Assembly (NCBI GenBank): GCA_004764695.1
Contig: SMSO01000014.1
Coordinates: 5,586,845 to 5,650,844, forward strand
Direction: 5' to 3'
Length of the DNA stretch: 64,000 nt
From: Schizochytrium sp. TIO01
Taxonomy: Eukaryota; Sar; Bigyra; Thraustochytrida; Thraustochytriidae
Below, in pieces: positions 51,270 through 61,887 of the stretch (the stretch's first letter is position 1; every line of letters begins with the position of its first letter). The notes beneath the pieces are model-generated. The model saw nothing but the letters and a program-made list of their open reading frames with translations. It was not told the origin of the DNA and did not search any database. The position numbers and the translations under genes are program-made.

Positions 51270-52683
51270 TTTTTAAAGCAAAGCAATCCGGAACATTCGA
51301 ACTTTGTGTATCGATTCGTCATTTACTGCCTCGTGGTTTTTGCTTTGTTTTGCAGCCATGCATAAACTAGTTTGGCCGTAAAGAACTACTATCATTATAG
51401 ATGTGGATGTTTATCTCTGTGCGTATAAAGGATGGCCAGATCACAGACGTGTAAGTCCATCAAATATATATAAATTCTATTTCTGCATTTCTTCAGTATA
51501 GATCATCACACCGTGGTATGATGTTCTTCTCCTGCTTCCTGATTTTCCAATCTTTCTGGAATTAACTTATCCTTTTGTATCCCAAATAGTACAAGGTCCA
51601 CAATTCGGCTAGATGTAGGGGGCAACAACTAGTTTAAAGACCTCCTAAACTGAAGCATCTTGACATCTATACGAACAAACAAAAAATATGCACCAATTCC
51701 TATGTAGAAATCATCTCTAGACCCTGCTCTGGTAGAGGATTGATATACCTTTTCTCGCTCCGAAGTCAATCAAAGAATATCAAACTAAAACCCTGCTCAT
51801 ATTTCTAGACTATTTTAGAATGCCAATTTCTCTCGAGTGAGCGGCCTAAGGCATCATGATTTCCAGGCGTATAAAGATCCAAGGCAGCAGTTCTTCACCT
51901 CTACTGTTCTGTGTCTAGCACAAATTGCCTAGAGGTACCACTAACCTTGGCTCAAAACTATGGTAGTGCCCATGCTATAGAACCCTCACTGACATGTTTA
52001 AACATCAACGATTCATACACCCTATAGAATGTGCAAACAGTTTTCTCGAAGACTCTTATGTACTACCTTTTCTTTCCCCAACTTGAATCATAAGTTCCCA
52101 TAAATCTACAAAGATGAGGTAAAGCTGACTGAACTTTTTCGTATGGAACCTAAGCGTTGTTTCTGAATGCACGCATGACAAAAGTGTTTGCGATAGCAAA
52201 TGGCGGCTGTGCAACTTTATAATTAAGTTAAAATCTCTATGGATAAATTTTGAGGTCCAAAATCAGCATTTCAATTTAACCTGATACATCAGTGCGCAAG
52301 ACTACGACTCAGAGTATCCAAATGGCAATGCATGAAAGCTTGCAAATACGAAATACGGTTAATAAATAGTTTCATGTTCATACGACACCCTCTGTTTTTC
52401 CTCTGGCTCTCTTACTACACTTTAATTTCCCACCTGCTCGTACAAATATCTCCATCGATGGCTTTTCATACTCAGTGACTGGACTCGCTCATATTAGTTT
52501 TAAAATTAGATGTACGTTCTGGTCAATTGTAACTTTCGCTTTTAGTACTTCATTAAAAATAAAAATAAAAAATCAAACCAAACCAGGTGAAACCTGACCA
52601 TGGGTGAAGTAGCAAAGAACAGTATTTCTCTAAAACCATCATTTAATCGTTGCATTGGTTTAGTTCACTTTGAGGCGTCTTAA
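51270..52683. other. Intergenic region
   Basis: About 1.4 kb after PCID2. AT-rich, with stop codons in all frames. No gene seen. Confidence 0.55.
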
Positions 52684-53088
52684 AGAGACAAGGTTCAGCT
52701 AACTATACCGACGGAGCAGGACCAATATGGGGGCTCCTGTTTGCTGTACAGCAAGGCTGTTGCTGCTGCTGTATTCCCCACGACTCATGACGCTGGATTC
52801 ATGCATAGAGACGTAGCTCTTCATACCATTGTCGTGGATAAAGACATCAAAGTCCGCTTCATTGATCTGGAGGTGGCAAAATCAACGTCCAAACAAAACA
52901 AATACGAAGATAATGTTTGCAAGGTTAACGATGCGACTGTCAAGATATTTGCTGAAGATAACAACTTTGCTTCAACTATGCCTCCCCGTTTATTTTCTTT
53001 TTCTTTCTTTTTCCTTTTGCGTTTCTCTTCCTCCGCTCGAGTTCCTACTGATCCTCTCTGTCACCTTTACATTAATTTTCTTCTTTAA
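52684..53088 (+). pseudogene. Degenerate protein-kinase fragment
   Basis: An open stretch after a stop at 52681 with no ATG until residue 39. It contains HDAGFMHRDVALHTIVVDK, then VRFIDLEVAKS. This is the catalytic loop and magnesium loop of a kinase (normally HRDxKxxN and DFG). The aspartate of HRD is kept, but Lys is Ala, the Asn is Thr, and DFG reads DLE. No P-loop, lysine or C-lobe is seen; downstream it turns into low-complexity Ser/Phe. It looks like a decayed copy or an exon fragment. It faces the intact kinase gene, but its loop sequence differs from that gene's, so a simple recent duplication is not evident. Confidence 0.6.
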
Positions 53089-53399
53089 AAAAAATTAAAT
53101 ATTTTTATTAAAAAAAAAAATCCTATACTTAACTAGCAACAAATTAATTAAACACAACGCGTGTTGCGATAAACCTTCTCATTGAGGGTTTGCTATATTA
53201 TATATCATCACTTAAGTCTCAGTACAACAGGTAAGTTAAATAAACAAAGTAATAACATATCATTGGAATTATTCGGTCACGAGTATGTTTCAATTCACAA
53301 ATTTGAGTTGGCCTAAAGGAGCATAGAAAAATGCTGACGGTCATTAAGTCAAATTCCATATGGAATGAAACGTACGGGGCAGAAAATAGTGAAGGCTAC
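53089..53399. other. Intergenic region
   Basis: About 310 bases between the kinase fragment and the receptor kinase stop. T/A-rich with a poly-A run near 53109-53120. No gene seen. Confidence 0.5.
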
Positions 53400-55991
53400 C
53401 TAAAGAAGTTCGGTTGAAGGAACTGATATCCTTGAATGAATTGAGTCTTCGAGTTCCACCATGAAAGAGCCTTCTGGTGAGCGGGCGTTTTCCAAAATAC
53501 GCCCGTGGCCTGTAAAGCACATTTTTTCAGGGGCCCAAACAGAAACGTCTTGGCCACGTTCAAAGGGGGCACGCCTTGCCAGATATGCCTGACCTCGGGC
53601 GTCAATTGTACGAGTTCCAAGGATCTCAGAAAGTGCATCCTTGAGATCTTGAAAGGATGGTCTGTTCGAGGCCTGAGAATCCCATGCTGCAGCTAGAAAT
53701 GAGTGTAAGCTGTCTGGAGCAAGAGGATCTAGATCTGGACGAAACCCACCTTGAACCTTCTCCATAATCACAGGAGTAGTCCACCGAGACGGAAACGGTT
53801 CTGCCCGCTCAAGCATCTGCCAGAAGGTCATACCGAAGGCGTAAATATCGACAGAACTATCAAGATGGTGATTGCTGTCAAAACGCTCTGGTGGCATGAA
53901 TGCTAAGCTTCCCGGTGCTTGCGCCTGCTGACTGCGTCTGTCACAGAGCTCCTCAAAGTTGCAAGAGGAGCCAAAATCAGAAATTTTAACGTTCCATGCA
54001 TGATCAAGCAGAATATTGCTTGGTTTCAGGTCCATGTGGGCAATGTGCTTACTATGCATGAAAGCTCCACCCACACATATTTGTTCAGCCCATTGCAAAA
54101 TAGTAACAATGGTGAGTCCACTCTGCAACGCACCCTTTCGCTCCACTAAGTCAGCCAGGCTATGTTCAGCCCGCTCAAGGATAAGTTGGTGTCTCCCCCC
54201 AGCAACAACAATGCCGTAGAGGCGTGTGATATTTGGATGTTGCAACGCGCGCAAACTCTCAGCCTCTGCAAGAAAAGCTTTGCGGCTTTCAACTATACGT
54301 TGGGACGTGGAAAAGTCTTTGACAGCTACTGACGAGCCTTGAAACGTGCCTGCGTAGACCCTTCCATGTGTTCCCCGGCCAAGAGTATTACCAAGACGCA
54401 AGGAATTTACATCAGCAACTACATAAGATTCGTCCATGAGAATTTGCTGAGCAGCGTTGTCAGGATCGGTCTCTTCATCCTCGGCCCGATCACGATCTCC
54501 CCCCTTTGAGTCAGAAACTCGAAGCATTGTCATCGAAACACCGAGAAGGTTGAGGGTTCCACGACGTGATACACGCTTGCCCTTTGGCATAGCTTCGCTA
54601 AACTCGGAAGCGTCGTCAGTTTGGTTCTTCTTCTTTTTTCGGCGAGTAATAAGAACATAGACAGATACTGCGAGAAGTGCAAGTACTGGCAAAACAACGC
54701 CAAGGCTCACACCTATAACTGGGACACTTGTAGGCGATCGAGTGGGTTGAGCAGTAGGTGAGGTTGGCACAATGCTCAGGGTGGTTGGTGAGCTGGTAAT
54801 TGCGGTGTCGTGAAACGAGACGCAAGATACCTGTAGCCTGAGGGTATCATTCACTACCAAGTCTACGCATGAAGATGAATTATCGTCGCTCAGTTCTGTG
54901 ATATTCACTGAAGATATTATATTTGAGCAATCTGCATCGCTATAAAGTGCGTGCGACGATGGATAATATTCATCGTCTGATGTGCTTGACGAAGAGTTTC
55001 TTGAACATTGTACCAACAAGTAGACATCATCTCCGTTGTTGTTCTCAATAACCTGACAGGACCCAGATACATTGTAGGCCGGTGTGTAAGCTACTTGGGT
55101 TGGGCTGGAGGATTCTTCGCAAACAGCAAGGAGTCCACGTTGCTCATCTGGGTAGTTTCGTAGCCGCCGCCCGCTAGTATCACCATCATACGAGGATACA
55201 ATAATCTTTGCAGCAGGTGGAAGAAGAACTGCACTTTCGGCGGATGAAAATAAGACGCGGAGCTGGGCGTCTGCGACCACAACACTGTCTGAAATGAGAT
55301 CAGACCAGCACAATGTGCTCGAGCGACTTTCAACGTAGGTATTCTCTACACCATAAACTGCATCAGACGAAGTAGATGGATGATAAAGTGGCCCCAATCG
55401 GCCATTGTTTGTTGATAATGATAATAAGGCATCAGAAGTGCAAAATGGATCAGAAAAGGTCTCCAAAGACACATACCAAGCAGAATTCCACGTTTGCCAA
55501 GATGATATGTTAAAGCGTCGGGCGAGTCCATATCGTGAACTCCATTGGCAGAAGCCAGTTGTGAAAAATTCCGTGGAGGAACCAGTTGCAAAATACTCGT
55601 CTGAATGTGAAAGCGTTGAAGGACACGTGTAATCATCAGATGATACTGAATACCGATCAAAAGCAATCCCTCCCACATGAGCCCTGTTCTCTGCAACGAT
55701 TGTAGACCCTGCCAAAGAGATTGCAATATATCCATAATCTACGAGGGAGCTGATTTCCACAAAAACATCCTCCCACGGATCTTCACTTGTGATGTTTGTT
55801 TTAGATCGAGTTTTGTCCGCGCTTACATTTCCGCAGCTAAAGAATATCAGCAATATGCTCTGCAGAACTAAGACTAGTTTCCCCCCATTGTGCGCCTTTT
55901 CCGCCCCGAGGCTTTCTCCTTCTTGGCTCAAACCTTTGCAGTTTGTTTCTCTTTGTGTCCCGACTTTCGATTCCCGTACCTTCAATACCAA
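53400..55991 (-). CDS. Receptor-like protein kinase, single transmembrane
   Basis: An 863-codon open frame. A hydrophobic signal-like segment (~38-56, KLVLVLQSILLIFFSCG) is followed by an extracellular domain of ~350 residues with many NxS/T sites and paired Cys (unrecognised fold). A Pro/Thr/Ser stalk (PTSPTAQPTRSPTSVP) precedes one membrane segment (~423-449) and a KKKK stop-transfer. The kinase domain spans ~530-780: GRGTHGRVY P-loop, VAVKDF lysine, HMDLKPSN catalytic loop (652-659), DFG, MPPERF, then a ~80-residue tail. HMD instead of HRD makes it a non-RD kinase. It fits the TKL/receptor-kinase type. Frame start: 55991 is TTG and no ATG precedes the signal segment; the frame is open only to 56015. 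A 5' exon, a non-AUG start or a frame error is needed, so the N-terminus is unresolved. Confidence 0.88.
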   Translation of the reverse strand: MVLKVRESKVGTQRETNCKGLSQEGESLGAEKAHNGGKLVLVLQSILLIFFSCGNVSADKTRSKTNITSEDPWEDVFVEISSLVDYGYIAISLAGSTIVAENRAHVGGIAFDRYSVSSDDYTCPSTLSHSDEYFATGSSTEFFTTGFCQWSSRYGLARRFNISSWQTWNSAWYVSLETFSDPFCTSDALLSLSTNNGRLGPLYHPSTSSDAVYGVENTYVESRSSTLCWSDLISDSVVVADAQLRVLFSSAESAVLLPPAAKIIVSSYDGDTSGRRLRNYPDEQRGLLAVCEESSSPTQVAYTPAYNVSGSCQVIENNNGDDVYLLVQCSRNSSSSTSDDEYYPSSHALYSDADCSNIISSVNITELSDDNSSSCVDLVVNDTLRLQVSCVSFHDTAITSSPTTLSIVPTSPTAQPTRSPTSVPVIGVSLGVVLPVLALLAVSVYVLITRRKKKKNQTDDASEFSEAMPKGKRVSRRGTLNLLGVSMTMLRVSDSKGGDRDRAEDEETDPDNAAQQILMDESYVVADVNSLRLGNTLGRGTHGRVYAGTFQGSSVAVKDFSTSQRIVESRKAFLAEAESLRALQHPNITRLYGIVVAGGRHQLILERAEHSLADLVERKGALQSGLTIVTILQWAEQICVGGAFMHSKHIAHMDLKPSNILLDHAWNVKISDFGSSCNFEELCDRRSQQAQAPGSLAFMPPERFDSNHHLDSSVDIYAFGMTFWQMLERAEPFPSRWTTPVIMEKVQGGFRPDLDPLAPDSLHSFLAAAWDSQASNRPSFQDLKDALSEILGTRTIDARGQAYLARRAPFERGQDVSVWAPEKMCFTGHGRILENARSPEGSFMVELEDSIHSRISVPSTELL

Positions 55992-56717
55992 GACTTCGCT
56001 CCATCTCCATTGAAGTTATTGAACTGTCCTTGCTTCTTAATAAAGCTCTCCTCTGAGCAGAGGTTGCACGTGCACGAAGAATGAGACTTGAACCATTGGA
56101 GCCACAAGTCCTCAAGTCTACCCTCTTCCATCGCATCTTTCCCCAAAGATGGCCTCTTAACAAAGCTCTGTATACCCTACAGAGACTCGTTTCAAGATAA
56201 TCCCTGCGATTTTGCAAGCGTAGTTTCTTGCACTTCAGCACGTGCGTTTCCTCGCGTCTTGACGTCGAGAAACCCTGAGGAAATGGCTTGTTGCGAAATG
56301 GACAAATAGGAAGGGTTCTCTGGCTCAAGCAAAAGTTAAGAGCTAAATATGAGGGGTGGAATAGTGGGGCGAGTGTTGTCCTGGCACTTATGCGAGGCCT
56401 TTGCGACGTGCGCAGAGGCCTCTCTGACACAGGAGGTAAGTTGGTTAATGAGCAAGGCGTCGAGCGGGGCTGTGAAGAGGTGAAGTGAGCGACTTTTTTT
56501 ATTGCCAATTCAGCAGGTAAAATTGTTTTCATGATTTAATTTGTGCGCACTCCTCTGATCTACACTGCGACTAAAAATACTCAGAGATGTACAGAGGGAG
56601 CATGCGCGATTGACCGCTGCGGCCATCCCGAAAAGAGGTTTTCTATGCCCTAGAAATGGGAACGTGCTGCATATTATAATATTAAGGTGCGTCGAGCGTA
56701 AGGGGGTTTTGAGGGAG

Positions 56718-56726
56718 TTATATAAA
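56718..56726 (+). promoter_or_regulatory. TATA box candidate
   Basis: TTATATAAAG, 10 bases before an ATG at 56735, too close to be that frame's normal promoter unless the start is further downstream. A weak candidate for the short frame here. Confidence 0.25.
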
Positions 56727-56734
56727 GTTGGAAA

Positions 56735-57058
56735 ATGGAGATCCGCTCTATTTTAGAGCGTGTCTTTCGATCGTCCAGCTCGATGAGGACTCCGAAAGCA
56801 CCACCAATTCTGTTGGAGCTGCTACTATTGTGGTCTCTCGCGCCGCTCGCAAGAGGTTTCATTTGGAGGCATTTGCAGGGTACATTCGCACGCAATATCA
56901 TGCTACTGAGCGATTTTGGAGTATTAGACTTACATCGCACAAGGCCTTCTTGGTTGTGCTCCCGATTCATCAAACTTGCGAGACCTTGCCTTTTGGACGA
57001 CACGACAGAGTCCGTCGTCTTCATTGCTTGGAATTTGGCACCTAAGAAACCTTATTAG
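56735..57058 (+). CDS. Doubtful small protein with hydrophobic segment
   Basis: A 107-codon ATG frame whose residues ~18-42 (RTPKAPPILLELLLLWSLAP) are hydrophobic after a basic start, like a signal peptide or anchor. No Cys pattern or other motif follows. The two other frames and the minus strand are also open here, so the coding evidence is weak. A TATA-like box lies just before it. No homologue recognised. Confidence 0.22.
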   Translation: MEIRSILERVFRSSSSMRTPKAPPILLELLLLWSLAPLARGFIWRHLQGTFARNIMLLSDFGVLDLHRTRPSWLCSRFIKLARPCLLDDTTESVVFIAWNLAPKKPY

Positions 57059-58029
57059 GTAGGGGAAATGGGTACCAGTCGCCCCACTACTTTCAAGTAA
57101 CAATTAGGTTGTATCACCTTGGTACAGCATTTTCCCACTACCTTGTTATTCGTTCATTTGCCGATTTGATCTGCAGATATGATCTCTTTGCTAGCTGCTG
57201 TAGCTCTGTAAAAGAAGAGCGCTCCTGGAGCGTGCCCCGTGGAGTGACTGCAGCTTCAAGTTGTGTCGGGCGGCTCTAAAGCCACGTTTTTATTTTTTTA
57301 TTTTTTTTATTTTTTTTAAATAACAGCCTACCTTTGTACCTTCCTACCAGTTCCACCTTTGGAAGTAGTGATCAGCAACAGAGAAGGCACATAGTTCATC
57401 AGTTTTCATTATTTGCCTAGCTAGAGGATTGTGATTTTATTTGAAGAGATAATAGTAGAAGACATGATTCGTTTGACATGAAAGAGACAAAATAATGAGA
57501 ACGAGTGTGCCGTGGGATGCTAGAAGCAGGACCATTACTTCACGTAAGAGATATCAAAATTGCCACCCTTGGCTTTTACAGGAAGACTAGGGCATGCGCA
57601 GTGACTCAAAACTGATGTACGATATTCGTTCCTGGATGTATTAACAGTATACAGGATGTAAAAACATATCTAGAGAGAAATGTGTTAAACTTGAGCAAGA
57701 GACATTGGTATTTGCTGAAGAGCAATACGCACAGAAGACTAAACAGGGCTGCAATCAGGTAAACATGGTGAATCTTGTGTTTTCATTTGAGTATCTAAAA
57801 GATGAGGGATATGTATTTGACAGACAACAGTGTCACAAACGCATTGAAACGAGTGAAAAACTAAGTAGAGTGGCTATGGTATGATGCCTTGGACACCCTG
57901 CTGGCGTAAAGAAATGTCTGTACCCAAATCTGTACATTCTATTGCTACTGGTGTCGATTGTTTGGACTGTGCAGGGATTTATCATAGGAGAAATTTTCTT
58001 AACGAAGAGTGCTTCGACAAGGGAATAAA

Positions 58030-59394
58030 TTACAAGTTGTTAAAGGCAGAAAAGTCGCTCGAGTATTTGGAATAAGTGAAAGCCATACCAACCCACATAG
58101 CAATGTAGAACGTAACAGCCATGAGAGATCGGCGAATTGACCCATTGACGGGCACAGAAAGATGGGGCTCGGCGCCAAGGGAATCGAACTGCTGGTAGTC
58201 AATGAACTCTCGCAAGAGGCTCTCCTTGCGCGCCCAACGTTCATCAAGCCAGTTTTCAAGGTTGTCCTTGTACTCTTGCCTGAGCTGACGGAAGGAGAAT
58301 CTACGGGAGTCAATGTGGCAGCGCTTAGAAGCACGCCCCAAAAACATGGTCTGAAAATTTGGCACACCAGTATCAATGTTACGTTTGAAGCCCATTTCCC
58401 AGTCGGGAACCTCGCCGGAATAAGTGTCAAAGGCCATCGTTTGATCATAGACCTCGACGTCACCAGTGGGTGAATACTTGGCGAGAGTCTCACAAATGTG
58501 TGCAAATCCACGTACGCGCGGAAGCAACACCAAGTCAAACTCAGGGCGACTCTGCTGACGAGCAAACATGCGGCACTTGTCCAAAGTCCGAGTGTTAATC
58601 GTCGAGCCCTCGGGGTAAAGAATCACTGTAAGAGGTCCGCCGTCCTTACAAAATCGAGCAAGAGAGTTTTCGATTCGAAGCTTGTCGACAGCCCAATTGC
58701 GCTTCAAAAAGACAAATTCAAAAAGCGCACAGCCCCATCCCACGATGGGAATATTTTTGACTTCCTGCTTCAGAAAAATTTTAACAGTACCACTGAGATC
58801 GGTTGTGCCAAAGTTAACAACTGTCATGGGCATGAGCTGGTAGATCCAGTCAACATCAGTTGCATGGTTGCAAATGAGGAGTTTTGGTGTGGATGAGGCG
58901 GTTGGGAAGTCACCGTGCATCTGAAGGGTGGTTGCCGGGAGCAACCACAAGAGGGCGTTCACCCAAAGGCATTCCAGGTGATCGATCAGTGTGCGCCACT
59001 TGCCTCGATGAAATGGGGCAATGACGGGCCATGCAGAGACACCAACAATGATGATCATGAGACTTATGAGTAAAAGACCCGCAATGCGAGCGTAAAAGGC
59101 GAGAAACTCAAGTCGAGAGGTGGGTTGGCGCTCAGCTTTGCCAGACCTCTCGGTCTTGCCGCCAAGCTTTGCTGCACTTGATGATGGTGTAGAGGGAGCT
59201 CCAATAGCACCATGGGTTGTTGAGCACGTTGTGTTTGATGACGTGGGAAAGCCCTTCGTGAGCATACGCCGTTTATGAGAAATCATTCTAGGACCTGCCG
59301 CAGCTGCTGTTGCACCAGGTACGATGTTTGCTGCCGCAAAGGTTGAGGTTTCGCCCTCCCCTGCAGTGTATGCTTCATTCCAATTGGCCGGCAT
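58030..59394 (-). CDS. PlsC/LPLAT-type acyltransferase (AGPAT-like)
   Basis: A 454-residue membrane acyltransferase that probably acylates a lysophospholipid (lysophosphatidic acid or similar) in the ER. The N-terminal ~75 residues are hydrophilic. Then come a hydrophobic segment at ~90-110 (GLLLISLMIIIVGVSAWPVI) and the acyltransferase core. Motif I NHATDVD starts at N176 (H177 and D182 are the catalytic pair), followed by LKQEVKNIPIVGWG, FLKRNW and motif III YPEGST (260-265). A C-terminal hydrophobic segment (SLMAVTFYIAMWVGMAFTY) ends near 440. The AGPAT3/4/5 and LCLAT1 group is the best fit, from the PIVGWG and FLKRNW motifs. The frame begins at a TTG at 59427; the ATG at 59394 (MPANWNEAYTAG) is preferred. 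Substrate not determined. Confidence 0.93.
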   Translation of the reverse strand: MPANWNEAYTAGEGETSTFAAANIVPGATAAAAGPRMISHKRRMLTKGFPTSSNTTCSTTHGAIGAPSTPSSSAAKLGGKTERSGKAERQPTSRLEFLAFYARIAGLLLISLMIIIVGVSAWPVIAPFHRGKWRTLIDHLECLWVNALLWLLPATTLQMHGDFPTASSTPKLLICNHATDVDWIYQLMPMTVVNFGTTDLSGTVKIFLKQEVKNIPIVGWGCALFEFVFLKRNWAVDKLRIENSLARFCKDGGPLTVILYPEGSTINTRTLDKCRMFARQQSRPEFDLVLLPRVRGFAHICETLAKYSPTGDVEVYDQTMAFDTYSGEVPDWEMGFKRNIDTGVPNFQTMFLGRASKRCHIDSRRFSFRQLRQEYKDNLENWLDERWARKESLLREFIDYQQFDSLGAEPHLSVPVNGSIRRSLMAVTFYIAMWVGMAFTYSKYSSDFSAFNNL

Positions 59395-61887
59395 TTTGCA
59401 GGATACAGCGAATATTTTTCGTCGCAAGAGTAAAGGTTATACTGGAGCGGATAACGAACAGAACCGGGACTATTTATTTGAGTAAGATGATTTGAAGCGG
59501 ATCCAAATGGTGAACAATTCTATAACCCTCGGGGTAGAATTAAGTAGTATGCGTTTATTTGGTGCTCGTACTGCACGGCAGTCCGGCAATAGAATTGTCT
59601 TTCAGCAGGGCGGAGTATGAGCACTTACGAGGGCCTGGCCGCTTGGACCTATATAGGACTACACCAATGCTAGTGAGTGGTGTCTTGCGCTTCGCCTCAA
59701 TCTGAACACTGAGGCAATCAGATCCACCAACGCGAACGAAACCCTTCGACGAACGATCAAGCGAAGTCAGTCTGCGTTAGGACTAACGTGACCGCCAAGT
59801 CTTTACGCTTGGTCGTTACTCCGTTGCTTTCTTCAACGAGGTCTTTTATTATTCTCCAATAGAGAATGTAAAGATGACCTACGACTTCTAATGCCACCAC
59901 TACCGCTACGTCCCGGGACTGGTTGCGCGGGGCGAGCGTGAAGAAAACAAGGGGAGGACTTTGCAAAAAATACCTCGGCCTGGTGAGAGAAGGTTGGCGA
60001 AGAGGTTTGTGGAGGCGGGTAGTAAAGAGTTTGCTTTGAAAGCCGAAGAAGAAGGACTTGTGAGAAGGAAAGGAGGTGAAAGCAAGTTAGCAGTCGGTTC
60101 TTTGATGCCACCCGCTATTTATAGTGCTACTGTTGCCGCTGCTGCTTACGGCAGTGCAGGAGTGAGGAGAACCGGTGCGCAGGTCGTGTCCGGCGAGCAC
60201 CTGTAGAGAGCGTGGAGAGCCACGGAAGGTGTAGGTCCCGACTGCGCCGCCGTGGGAGCGGAGCAAGACCGACAATTAATAGCTTTGTTGATCTCAAGTC
60301 GCTTTCTCAAAGAAACTCTTTCTTCACAGAAAAATACGTATGTTTCTTAGAGAGAAATAAAGGTAAACACTATTAGCCTATTCATTTTCCTATATTTCAC
60401 TATCAAATTCAAGTTTTCTAAGTTTTAAAAACTCTATTATTTCTTATTTTTTATGTCGAAAACGAAAGCAGAGAGATCTAATACCTCAATTAATAACATA
60501 GGTAGGAGGGGCTTTTTGAAACTTTCTTCTTCTTCTTTCAACGATTTTCTAATTCTTATGTGTGAACCACTTTAAAGTTGAAGCGAGGAAAGAAGGAGAA
60601 AGAACATAAGAAAGAGAGAAAGAGAGAGAGTAAGACAGAGAGGGGTTTTCAATCGAAGAAGGAAATTCTGTCTGTGCCTTTTGAAACTTGCCGTCGTTAA
60701 ACAGTTTCTACGGTGCCCCCCATACGTGATGATGATGTGTGTTTAGTCCCTGTTGGAACCATACATGGGGGTATACTGGGATTTGATCTCAAGAGCCGGA
60801 GCCCTGGTGGGGGCCTTAAGGAGGGCCGGTACTAAGGGCGATTTTCAGGGGGTTTGCTGCGATATTAAGGTGGGTGAGGGCACAGGCTTGATCGAATCTT
60901 ACAAAGAAAGTCCTGGGAATGAAAAAAACATAACTGAATGGTTAGGGAGCTTTGCGTAGGACCCGAATAGGAAGCAGTAGTATAGCTAGCTACGCGCTAT
61001 TAACACGCAATGTTGTTCTTTTGAAGACCCCGAAAAGAAGAACAGTCCAGGTGAACGAACGCTTTCGTTGACCAACTCCAAAGTTTTCTGCTTTTGAAAG
61101 AAACACGCCGCCACAAGCAGGTTTCACAGGTTTGAGCAACCATTGCTTTTGCGTCATCTGCATAGCTGGTGGGATCGAGACCAAGCTTTGCCTTTCCTGG
61201 GGCTGCAGAAGGTCGAAGGCGGAACAGGGTTGAGAAGGGTGTTCAAGCTCAAGCTCGAGCAACGGTCATCTTGCCGGTGCGATTCCTGCCTGGTGATGGA
61301 GGGCATGAGGATTTATTCATGTTCAAAATACCTAATATAAGGGAAACGGACTTGGCAGTTGGTGTCATGTCATAATGATTGAATTGTTGAAGACACGTGG
61401 ATGTAGTTTGATGATAGAACCAACGACATTCCGAGATATGACCCGGATAGGTCAAACCTTGTTTGGTGAAAAATAACAGATTTGATATATTATATCTGGC
61501 TAGGTTTTTAATTGGCGGGATTTGCACATTGTCGCTCACTGCAATTCATCTTAGGTTATGTGATTTGGGTTTCCAACCTTGAATTTTGACCTTGAAAAAT
61601 GCATATCCTATCATAGTATAGATACGTCTCTCTCTATATATAGAAATAAAACCCTTTTGTATTTGAGTGATTGTTTGGGCTTGAATTTTTACTCGCTCTT
61701 TTTTTTTCTTTCTTTTTTTTCCTTTTTTTTTTTTTTTTCAACATGAAATATATCATATGAAAGGCTATATGAAATATGGAGGGACCTCTGATAAGTGAGA
61801 GGCAATGAGGCAGGGTATGGTGTATGGTACTTTGCAATATCTTGTAGCGCTGTTTCGGTCAGGTAATCGATTTGTTGACGTTGTGAA
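59395..61887. other. Large intergenic region
   Basis: About 2.5 kb, divergent-promoter side for the acyltransferase and 3' side of the 287-residue gene. Contains frames of up to 96 codons without family, a purine-rich GAGAGAAAGAGAGAG stretch near 60610-60640, and a long poly-T run near 61697-61740. A stretch at 60753-60959 is slightly more coding-like but shows no motif. No gene supported. Confidence 0.5.

Larger units (their letters stand above)
55992..58029. other. Intergenic region with possible 5' exon and short frames
   Basis: About 2 kb. Its left part (to ~56532) should hold the missing start of the receptor kinase; a 231-codon minus-strand frame here overlaps the kinase frame and shows no motif. 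Around 56700-57060 there is a TATATAAA box and an ATG frame listed separately. The rest is AT-rich, with a poly-T run near 57288-57320. Confidence 0.5.

Noticed and set aside
55837-56532. A 231-codon minus-strand ATG frame
   Set aside because: Overlaps the receptor kinase in another register, with no domain content; at most it contains that gene's 5' exon.
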